Part shown: piece by piece, positions 1 through 5,180 of the stretch
Layout of the letters: each line of letters opens with the position of its first letter
How positions within the stretch are numbered: the stretch's first letter is position 1
Origin: Prolixibacteraceae bacterium
GTDB lineage: Bacteria > Bacteroidota > Bacteroidia > Bacteroidales > Prolixibacteraceae
NCBI GenBank assembly: GCA_016930735.1
Contig: JAFGGF010000236.1
Span: forward strand, 1 to 6,297
Direction: 5' to 3'
DNA: 6,297 nt
Program-made: the position numbers and the translations under genes
The notes under the pieces: generated by a model
The model's input: only the letters and a program-made list of their open reading frames with translations
The model's database searches: none
Told to the model about the DNA's origin: nothing

Positions 1-78
1 ATTTGGCAAAGTTAATGAAATATGCTCAGCAAACTTTACATTACCATCGCCTTAGGCGAAGGTTTTATAGACTAAATA

Positions 79-110
79 AAAAAAGCCCGGAAGTAAACCT
101 CCGGGCTTTT
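79..110 (-). terminator. Rho-independent terminator of the thrS-infC-rpmI-rplT operon
   Basis: An 11-bp perfect stem (81-91 paired with 100-110, core GCCCGG/CCGGGC) encloses an 8-nt loop. Read on the minus strand it is followed by a run of seven T and then TATTT-type sequence. It begins 25 nt after the rplT stop codon, as expected for the end of this operon. The plus strand also has T-rich sequence after the stem, so it may act in both directions on a convergent gene lying left of the window. Confidence 0.92.
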
Positions 111-135
111 ATGTATTATTTCACCCTTTTCATCA

Positions 136-480
136 TTATTTCACCTTATCAACGACTGCTTTAAAAGCATCGGGATGGTTCATTGCCAGGTCGGCCAAAA
201 CCTTCCTGTTGATTTCTATATCGTTCTTTTTTAACAATCCCATAAACTGGGAATATGATAATCCGTGTAAACGGACACCAGCATTGATACGCTGAATCCA
301 CAAGGCACGGAAAGTCCTCTTTTTTGCTTTTCTGTCACGGTAGGCATACTGCAAACCTTTTTCATAGGTATTTTTTGCAACTGTCCACACGTTTTTACGT
401 GAGCCGAAATAACCTTTTGTCCTTTTCAGGATTTTTTTCCTCCGGGCACGTGATGCTACATGATTGACACTTCTTGGCAT
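136..480 (-). CDS. rplT: 50S ribosomal protein bL20
   Basis: This 114-residue basic protein is the large-subunit protein bL20, which binds 23S rRNA early in 50S assembly. Its length is the usual one. The N-terminus (MPRSVNHVASRARRKKILK) and the following GYFGSRKNVWTVAK segment form the long Lys/Arg-rich rRNA-binding extension. The C-terminal globular part carries the family's RTFRALWIQRINAG and GLSYSQFM signatures at about residues 55-82. The ATG at 480-478 gives the canonical MPR start; only a weak purine-rich AAGAAAG lies upstream. It is the last gene of the operon, 97 nt after rpmI, with a terminator 25 nt downstream. In several bacteria bL20 represses its own operon by binding the mRNA; a possible hairpin in the preceding gap is listed separately. 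No truncation or oddity is seen. Confidence 0.97.
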   Translation of the reverse strand: MPRSVNHVASRARRKKILKRTKGYFGSRKNVWTVAKNTYEKGLQYAYRDRKAKKRTFRALWIQRINAGVRLHGLSYSQFMGLLKKNDIEINRKVLADLAMNHPDAFKAVVDKVK

Positions 481-495
481 ACTTTCTTGTTTTTT

Positions 496-541
496 GGTAA
501 TAAGCGCCCTGCTAATACGGGATCTTTAATGCTCCATCACC
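496..541 (-). promoter_or_regulatory. Possible mRNA hairpin in the rpmI-rplT gap (speculative leader)
   Basis: In the minus-strand transcript, bases 541-531 can pair with 505-496 in about ten pairs, three of them G-U, with one bulged A. A further CCC/GGG contact (521-519 with 509-507) is possible inside the loop. The structure would end 15 nt before the rplT ATG. Autoregulation of this operon by bL20 is known in Enterobacteria and Firmicutes, but I do not recognise their specific leader motif here. The function is inference only. Confidence 0.25.
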
Positions 542-577
542 TGGTTAATTACTCTGTTTTTAATCTCTAAGGAAACT

Positions 578-775
578 CTATTTCATATTCAGCATAAGCT
601 TAACGTTGCTCTCATTGGTTTTGTCAATTACTGTCCATTTACCAAGATTGCGCTTACGTTTTGTGCTTTTTTTAGTCAGAATATGACTTTTATAAGCGTG
701 TTTCCTTTTAATTTTACCTGTTCCGGTAAGCCTGAATCTTTTTTTGGCTCCGGAATTCGTCTTCATCTTTGGCAT
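578..775 (-). CDS. rpmI: 50S ribosomal protein bL35
   Basis: This 65-residue, very basic protein is ribosomal protein bL35 of the large subunit. The sequence opens with the family signature MPKMKTNSGAKKRF, followed by GTGKIKRKHAYKSHILTKKS and the Lys/Arg-rich KRKRNLG stretch near residues 40-46. The length matches the family (about 64-66). The start is the ATG at 775-773, the only one giving the canonical MPKMKT N-terminus; the upstream leader has no strong Shine-Dalgarno sequence, which is common in Bacteroidota. It lies 33 nt after infC and 97 nt before rplT, the standard infC-rpmI-rplT order, so it is almost certainly co-transcribed from the thrS promoter. Confidence 0.97.
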   Translation of the reverse strand: MPKMKTNSGAKKRFRLTGTGKIKRKHAYKSHILTKKSTKRKRNLGKWTVIDKTNESNVKLMLNMK

Positions 776-808
776 TTTCTGCTAATTTTAAATTCTCAAA
801 GAACTATA

Positions 809-1369
809 TTATTTTTTTGGTGAAATAACCATAATCATACGCTTTCCTTCAAGTTTTGGCAATTGTTCAACCTTCCCTATTTCTTCAAGTGCTGTTGCGA
901 ACTTTAATAATAAAATTTCGCCCTGTTCTTTAAATAAAATTGAACGCCCTTTAAAAAACACATACGACTTAACCTTTGCCCCTTCTTTCAGAAACTTTTC
1001 GGCATGCCTTAACTTAAACTGGAAATCGTGCTCGTCGGTATGTGGCCCGAAACGGATTTCTTTTACAACCACTTTTACCGCCTTTGCCTTTATTTCTTTT
1101 TGTTTCTTTTTCTGCTGGTACAGAAACTTTGAATAATCGATAACTTTACAAACCGGCGGGTCAGCATTCGGAGAAATTTCAACGAGGTCGAGGTCAAATG
1201 AATCAGCAATTCGCAATGCTTCCCGCAAGGGGTAAATACCTGGATTTTCAATATTGTCGCCAACAATTCTTACCTGTTGAGCAACTATTTTATGATTGAT
1301 TCTGTGCTGAGGAGCTGTATCAACCCTACGCCCCCTGTCTCCTCTTGAGTTTGTTCTCTTAATAGCTAT
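809..1369 (-). CDS. infC: Translation initiation factor IF-3 (non-AUG start)
   Basis: IF3 binds the 30S subunit, prevents premature 50S joining and proofreads initiator tRNA and start-codon pairing. The N-terminal domain carries QHRINHKIVAQQVRVIGDN and DLVEISPNADPPVCKVIDY. A Lys-rich linker (KKKQKEIKAKAVKV) leads to the C-terminal domain with VKEIRFGPHTDEHD, FFKGRSILFKEQGE and LEGKRMIMVISPKK. The first conventional start codon (TTG at 1228) would remove about 47 residues, including half of the conserved N-terminal domain. The frame stays open to a TAG at 1384, with no ATG, GTG or TTG. A perfect AGGAGG (1383-1378) stands 8 nt before an ATA at 1369-1367, giving a 186-residue protein starting (M)AIKRTNSRG, which matches MAI(K/R)R-type N-termini I recall in this phylum. 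ATT at 1363 (spacing 14) is the alternative. The gene follows thrS by 18 nt. Confidence 0.93.
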   Translation of the reverse strand: MAIKRTNSRGDRGRRVDTAPQHRINHKIVAQQVRIVGDNIENPGIYPLREALRIADSFDLDLVEISPNADPPVCKVIDYSKFLYQQKKKQKEIKAKAVKVVVKEIRFGPHTDEHDFQFKLRHAEKFLKEGAKVKSYVFFKGRSILFKEQGEILLLKFATALEEIGKVEQLPKLEGKRMIMVISPKK

Positions 1370-1377
1370 GTCTTGGC

Positions 1378-1383
1378 CCTCCT
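1378..1383 (-). promoter_or_regulatory. Strong Shine-Dalgarno AGGAGG deciding the infC start
   Basis: A complete AGGAGG lies in the 18-nt gap after the thrS stop, 8 nt before ATA (1369) and 14 nt before ATT (1363). No other gene in the window has a ribosome binding site this strong. It supports initiation at the rare codon and favours ATA by spacing. Confidence 0.8.
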
Positions 1384-1387
1384 ATAT

Positions 1388-3337
1388 TTAATTATACAAT
1401 CCGGTTAATTGTTCGTTAATTTCTTTAGTCATAAAATCCTTAAATTCAGGCAGTTTCATAATTCCTTTATCACCCTGACCCTGCCTGCGGACTGAAACCA
1501 TTTCAGCTTCAGCCTCATTTTCACCAACAATCAGAAGGTAAGGAATACGTTTTAATTCATTGTCACGTATCTTCCTACCAATCTTTTCATTACGATCATC
1601 AATAACGGTGCGAATATCGGAATTATTTAGAAAATTTAAAACTTTTTTTGCATAATCATTATACTTTTCACTAATCGGTAAAACAACAACCTGTTCCGGA
1701 GCAAGCCATAATGGAAATTTACCTGCAGTATGTTCTATTAAAACAGCAACAAACCGTTCCATTGAACCAAATGGTGCACGGTGAATCATTACCGGTTGAT
1801 GCCTGTTGTCATCGGCTCCGATATATTCAAGGTCAAATCTTTCAGGGAGGTTGTAATCAACCTGAATTGTACCCAGTTGCCAGCTCCGGCCTAAAGCATC
1901 CTTTATCATAAAATCGAGTTTAGGCCCGTAAAAAGCTGCTTCACCCAATTCTGTTACCGTATTTAACCCTTTTTCTTCACAGGCTTCAATAATAGCCTGT
2001 TCTGCCTTGTCCCAGTTTTCGGCTGTACCGATATATTTTTCAGTATTTTCAGGATCCCGCAGTGAAATCTGGGCTACATAATCTTCAAATTCAAGGGCTT
2101 TAAAAATTATAAATATAATATCGATGACCTTTTTAAATTCATCTTTTAACTGATCGGGACGGCAGAAAATATGGGCATCATCCTGGGTAAAACCCCTGAC
2201 ACGGGTAAGCCCATGAAGTTCTCCGCTCATTTCGTAACGATATACGGTGCCAAATTCTGCCATCCTTATCGGCAGGTCTTTATACGACCTAGGAAAAGCT
2301 TTATAAATTTCGCAATGATGGGGGCAGTTCATTGGTTTCAGCATATATTCCTCCCCTTCAGCCGGGGTTTTTATAGTTTGAAACGAATCTTTACCGTATT
2401 TTTCGTAATGTCCTGAAGTTTTATAAAGTTTTACATCGCCAATATGCGGTGTAATTACCTGTTCGTAGCCATATTTTTTTTGTACTTTTTTCAGGAAATC
2501 TTCCAGTTGAGCACGCAACTGGGCTCCTTTAGGCAACCACAATGGCAAACCCTGCCCTACCGATTCAGAAAAAGCAAACAGGCCCATTTCCTTGCCAAGC
2601 TTCCGATGGTCGCGTTTTTTTGCTTCTTCAACCATTACAAGGTAGTCATCCAGCATTTTTTGCTTTGGAAATGTAACACCGTATACACGGGTGAGCATTT
2701 TGTTTTTTTCATCGCCACGCCAGTAAGCACCTGCAATCGATGTAAGTTTAATTGCTTTTATAGCTTCGGTATTTGGCAAATGGGGGCCGCGGCATAAATC
2801 GGTAAAATTACCCTGGTTGTAAAGAGTTATTGAACCGTCTTCCAACTCACTGATCAATTCGGTTTTCAGGTTATCACCTTTTTCAGTGAACATCTTCAGC
2901 GCATCCGATTTTGATATTTCGTTTCTTTTGATATCGTTCTTCTGTCGGGCCAGTTCAATCATCTTTTTTTCAATCTTTTCAAGGTCTTTTTCAGATAACT
3001 GCTGTCCATCGGGCAAATCCACATCATAATAAAAACCAGTATCAACTGTTGGCCCAATTCCAAATCTGGTTCCCGGGTAAAACGCTTCAATAGCTTCTGC
3101 CATTAAATGAGCCGAAGTATGCCAAAAGGTTTCCTTCCCTTCCCGGTCTTCCCATGTATTTAATTTTATTTCTGAATTACCTGTAATACCCCTCGTCAGA
3201 TCCCAAACCTCGCCATTAACAGTAATTGACAAAACATCCTTGGCAAGCCTGTTTGAAATGGATTTTGCTATTTCAATACCGGAAATCCCTTCTTCATATT
3301 CCCTGACGCTTTTATCGGGTAAAGTAATTTTAATCAT
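1388..3337 (-). CDS. thrS: Threonyl-tRNA synthetase
   Basis: This class II enzyme charges tRNA-Thr with threonine in the cytoplasm. The 649 residues show all expected parts. The N-terminal TGS domain spans about residues 1-60. The editing domain has the HxxxH motif (H73, H77 in FWHTSAHLMAEA) and C182/H186 in DLCRGPH. The catalytic core has the zinc ligands C338 (MNCPHH), H389 (DDAHIF) and H519 (MIHRAPFGSMERF), and motif 2 in FGTVYRYEMSGELHGLTRVRGF. The C-terminal anticodon-binding domain includes VIDDRNEKIGRKIRDNE. Two ATGs compete: 3352 (adds MIYNK) and 3337 (MIKITLPDKS). I chose 3337 because it matches the family N-terminus and leaves about 24 nt of leader after the predicted transcription start, while 3352 would leave about 10. 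It is the first gene of the operon. Nothing abnormal is seen. Confidence 0.97.
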   Translation of the reverse strand: MIKITLPDKSVREYEEGISGIEIAKSISNRLAKDVLSITVNGEVWDLTRGITGNSEIKLNTWEDREGKETFWHTSAHLMAEAIEAFYPGTRFGIGPTVDTGFYYDVDLPDGQQLSEKDLEKIEKKMIELARQKNDIKRNEISKSDALKMFTEKGDNLKTELISELEDGSITLYNQGNFTDLCRGPHLPNTEAIKAIKLTSIAGAYWRGDEKNKMLTRVYGVTFPKQKMLDDYLVMVEEAKKRDHRKLGKEMGLFAFSESVGQGLPLWLPKGAQLRAQLEDFLKKVQKKYGYEQVITPHIGDVKLYKTSGHYEKYGKDSFQTIKTPAEGEEYMLKPMNCPHHCEIYKAFPRSYKDLPIRMAEFGTVYRYEMSGELHGLTRVRGFTQDDAHIFCRPDQLKDEFKKVIDIIFIIFKALEFEDYVAQISLRDPENTEKYIGTAENWDKAEQAIIEACEEKGLNTVTELGEAAFYGPKLDFMIKDALGRSWQLGTIQVDYNLPERFDLEYIGADDNRHQPVMIHRAPFGSMERFVAVLIEHTAGKFPLWLAPEQVVVLPISEKYNDYAKKVLNFLNNSDIRTVIDDRNEKIGRKIRDNELKRIPYLLIVGENEAEAEMVSVRRQGQGDKGIMKLPEFKDFMTKEINEQLTGLYN

Positions 3338-3366
3338 TTTATTATAAATCATTTTATTTCAGTTCG

Positions 3367-3397
3367 CAAAGATATACATTCTTTACAGATTACAATA
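3367..3397 (-). promoter_or_regulatory. Bacteroidota-type promoter for the thrS operon
   Basis: On the minus strand TATCTTTG (3374-3367) fits the -7 consensus TAnnTTTG exactly. TATTG (3397-3393) can serve as the -33 TTG element with an 18-nt spacer, within the usual range. Transcription would begin near 3360, just ahead of thrS. No other candidate this good lies in the divergent gap. Confidence 0.7.
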
Positions 3398-3581
3398 TTT
3401 ATGTAAACCCTGATTATTAGAGATAGTTCAAACATTTAACATGAATATGAAGGTTGAAAATTTGCTTCTGTTCTGTTTTATGTAAATAATAATATTTGTT
3501 TCATTTATTAAAATTCATTTTAAATTGTTATCAAACATGTATTTAAAACTTCAGTTTATTAGCTAATTCGGGAATTTATTT

Positions 3582-3589
3582 CATATTTG
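3582..3589 (+). promoter_or_regulatory. Candidate -7 box for the mutase-aldolase unit
   Basis: CATATTTG differs by one base from TATATTTG, a form of the Bacteroidota TAnnTTTG box, and lies 40 nt before the ATG at 3630. No convincing -33 TTTG is present at the expected distance; a TTTA at 3555-3558 is too far away. The call is tentative and rests mainly on position. Confidence 0.4.
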
Positions 3590-3629
3590 CAAACTTAATA
3601 AATCAGGCGATAAGCTAACAATCAATAAA

Positions 3630-3947
3630 ATGGACCAGATAAAAAAACCGGATGATTGCCTGAATATTGAGGAAATCAGGCAGGAAATTGATAAAATCGA
3701 CAAAAAGATCATTGAACTTTTTTCTTTAAGAGATGATTTTGTTAAAGAAATAGTTACTTTCAAAAAAGATAAAGAAGGTGTGATTGCCCAGGAAAGAAAA
3801 GAATTTGTTATCAATGAAAGGGCACGAATGGCGGGTGAGATCGGCTTAAATCCTGATTTATTCAAAAAAATATTTACAATTCTGATTGAAGACAACATTA
3901 AAAAGGAATTGGAGTTATTACATACCAACGGGATAAAATCAATATAA
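3630..3947 (+). CDS. AroQ/PchB-type chorismate mutase-like protein
   Basis: A 105-residue, all-helical protein of the chorismate mutase type II fold, which converts chorismate to prephenate; some relatives (PchB) are isochorismate pyruvate-lyases. The KPDDC..IEEIRQEIDKIDKKI opening (residues 6-28) closely resembles both. By hand alignment to E. coli AroQ, R17, R34 and K45 match the catalytic R11, R28 and K39, and E55 matches E52. The position of R51 is Q54 (Pro in PchB). The position of Q88 is E93, a Glu also used at this site by the yeast enzyme. It has no fused DAHP synthase, dehydratase or dehydrogenase domain and no signal peptide, so it is probably cytosolic. The ATG at 3630 is the only sensible start; the leader is A-rich with no Shine-Dalgarno sequence. 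It ends 3 nt before the aldolase gene, so the two are very likely co-transcribed. Mutase versus lyase activity cannot be settled from sequence. Confidence 0.85.
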   Translation: MDQIKKPDDCLNIEEIRQEIDKIDKKIIELFSLRDDFVKEIVTFKKDKEGVIAQERKEFVINERARMAGEIGLNPDLFKKIFTILIEDNIKKELELLHTNGIKSI

Positions 3948-3950
3948 AAT

Positions 3951-4901
3951 ATGTACAAAAAAGAAATTAAAGTAATGGATTGCACTGTCCGTGATGGCGG
4001 GCTTATGAATAAATGGCAATTCAGCGACGATTTTGTAAAAGCTGTATACGCCGGATGTGTTGAAGCCGGTATAGATTATATGGAGATAGGCTATAAAAGC
4101 AGTGAAAAAGCTTTTGACAGAAATGAAGTGGGCCCTTGGAAGTTTTGCCACGATGACGATATCAGAAGAATTGTTGGCGACAACAATACCAACCTGAAAC
4201 TTTCGGCTATGGCAGATATCGGAAGGATTGATTTTGATGATATCCCGCCAAAATCAGAAAGTGTGATTGATATGATGAGGGTTGCCTGTTATGTCCACCA
4301 GATTGACAAAGCAGTTGCACTGGCACATCATTGTATTGAAAAGGGGTATGAAACAACCATTAACCTGATGGCTGTTTCAAAATTAAACGAACACGACCTT
4401 GATGAAGCACTTGCCGACCTTGCGCAATCGAATGTCCCGACAGTTTATGTAGTTGACAGTTTTGGAAGCATGTATTGTGAAACTATAGAGGACCTGGTTA
4501 ATAAATACAAGGAAGCACTTCCCGGAAAACAAATCGGGATCCATGCACATAATAATATGCAAATGGCAATGTCGAACACCGTAACTTCCCTGATCAAAGG
4601 GGCAACCATGCTTGATGCAACCCTGCTGGGGATGGGAAGAGGCGCAGGCAATTGCCCGATAGAAATTCTGATCGCATTCCTGAAAAATCCAAAATACAGG
4701 CTCCTCCCCTTGCTGAACGTAATTCAAAACCATGTAAAACCCTGGCAGGATAAAATTGACTGGGGCTACCATGTACCATACCTGATAACCGGAGCTTTGA
4801 ATGAACACCCACGAAGCGCCATGAAATGGATGGATTCAGAGAAAAAGGATGACTTTGTTGCATTTATGAAAGAAATGCACGATTACGAACTTTTGGAATA
4901 A
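3951..4901 (+). CDS. DRE-TIM metallolyase, aldolase (DmpG/HMGL-like) catalytic domain
   Basis: A 316-residue TIM-barrel protein of the DRE-TIM metallolyase group (HMG-CoA lyase, isopropylmalate synthase, 4-hydroxy-2-oxovalerate aldolase). It shows the DxTxRDG motif (D10, R14, D15), MEIGY (44-48), the metal-binding HxH in GIHAHNN (H198, H200), VVDSFG (167-172) and GMGRGAGN (227-234), which is close to DmpG. In those enzymes Arg binds pyruvate enolate and Asp/His/His bind a divalent metal. The residue two after the RDGG glycines, where I recall the DmpG base His21, is L18. After the barrel, WGYHVPYLITGALNEHPR (271-288) resembles orphan aldolase-domain proteins of Bacteroidota rather than DmpG, and the protein is shorter than DmpG (about 345). 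No DmpF-like acetaldehyde dehydrogenase follows. It starts 3 nt after the mutase gene and ends 30 nt before a terminator. The fold is sure; the substrate is unknown. Confidence 0.87.
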   Translation: MYKKEIKVMDCTVRDGGLMNKWQFSDDFVKAVYAGCVEAGIDYMEIGYKSSEKAFDRNEVGPWKFCHDDDIRRIVGDNNTNLKLSAMADIGRIDFDDIPPKSESVIDMMRVACYVHQIDKAVALAHHCIEKGYETTINLMAVSKLNEHDLDEALADLAQSNVPTVYVVDSFGSMYCETIEDLVNKYKEALPGKQIGIHAHNNMQMAMSNTVTSLIKGATMLDATLLGMGRGAGNCPIEILIAFLKNPKYRLLPLLNVIQNHVKPWQDKIDWGYHVPYLITGALNEHPRSAMKWMDSEKKDDFVAFMKEMHDYELLE

Positions 4902-4930
4902 TACTCCAACTGGCTAAACTAAATAAACTT

Positions 4931-4963
4931 GGCACCTTTCGTAATCGGGAGGTGCTTTTTTTT
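4931..4963 (+). terminator. Rho-independent terminator after the aldolase gene
   Basis: GCACCT (4932-4937) pairs with AGGTGC (4950-4955). The stem extends by two G-U pairs and one C-G pair around a 6-nt loop and is followed at once by eight T. It lies 30 nt after the aldolase stop, closing the two-gene unit. Confidence 0.88.
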
Positions 4964-4974
4964 ATTAATTGAAT

Positions 4975-5133
4975 ACCACCCCGCCCGCCAACTGTGCACC
5001 CCTCCTATTGGGAGGGGAATTTTTCGTATACGGATTTTATTTTTTGCAAATGGACTAACAATTGCATAGGTTAAATTCTCCTCTTTACAGAAGGAGTGGA
5101 TTCCCTCGAAATTTTGGGGGATTCCGAGGTGGT
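4975..5133. repeat. MITE-like imperfect inverted-repeat element (159 bp)
   Basis: The outer ends ACCACCCCG (4975-4983) and CGAGGTGGT (5125-5133) are inverted repeats matching at 8 of 9 bases. Inside, the left arm has a CCCCTCC/GGAGGGG hairpin (4999-5017) followed by AATTTTT. The right arm has the mirrored AAATTCTCCTC...AAGGAG (5073-5096) plus a second hairpin around 5102-5121. The middle (5024-5070) holds the palindrome CGTATACG and no coding capacity. The design, CCACCCC ends with nested CCCTCC/GGAGGG and AATT sequences, is one I recognise as a dispersed repeat in many Bacteroidota genomes. It encodes no transposase, and target-site duplication is not clear. Repeat status is inferred from one copy in this window. 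Confidence 0.6.
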
Positions 5134-5148
5134 CTATAAACATTTTCC

Positions 5149-5156
5149 TACCTTTG
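5149..5156 (+). promoter_or_regulatory. -7 promoter box of the S9 peptidase gene
   Basis: TACCTTTG fits the Bacteroidota -7 consensus TAnnTTTG exactly and lies 24 nt before the ATG at 5181, giving a short leader of about 18 nt. The -33 position falls within the right end of the inverted-repeat element and does not show a good TTTG, so the upstream half of the promoter is weak or supplied by the repeat. Confidence 0.6.
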
Positions 5157-5180
5157 TTTTTCTACAAAAACAGATAAGTT

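Larger units (their letters stand above)
3353..3629. other. Divergent AT-rich intergenic region
   Basis: This 277-nt gap separates thrS (minus) from the mutase gene (plus). It is very AT-rich. Apart from the thrS promoter at its left end and a weak plus-strand -7 box near its right end, I see no RNA gene, repeat array or coding segment. The longest open stretches are trivial, such as a 14-codon plus-strand frame at 3441. Confidence 0.6.

Noticed and set aside
1..75. Possible tail of a plus-strand gene: an open frame from base 3, or a frame ending at TAG 53-55, with a small hairpin around 45-62 (TCGCC/GGCGA).
   Set aside because: Too short to recognise any protein, and the base-3 frame runs through the terminator into antisense of rplT. 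The hairpin is short and lacks a clean T run.
1711..2797. Plus-strand open frames of 66-117 codons inside thrS.
   Set aside because: They are shadows of the conserved ThrRS frame and show no family features.
3353..3629. T-box, riboswitch or small RNA upstream of thrS.
   Set aside because: The predicted transcription start is only about 24 nt before the thrS ATG, leaving no room for a T-box, and no conserved riboswitch motif or stable structure is visible.
3581..3985. A 134-codon hydrophobic minus-strand frame opposite the mutase gene.
   Set aside because: It is the antisense shadow of a well-supported gene; its hydrophobicity comes from the reverse complement of Lys/Glu/Asp-rich codons.
4383..4863. 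Several minus-strand open frames opposite the aldolase gene.
   Set aside because: Overlapping antisense frames with no recognisable motif; the plus-strand aldolase explains the coding signal.
4999..5023. CCCCTCC/GGAGGGG hairpin followed by AATTTTT, considered as a second terminator.
   Set aside because: A better terminator already lies at 4931-4963, and this hairpin is mirrored in the other arm of the inverted repeat, so it is best seen as part of that element.
4919..5143. A 74-codon minus-strand frame across the terminator and inverted repeat.
   Set aside because: It covers two non-coding structured elements and has no recognisable protein sequence.
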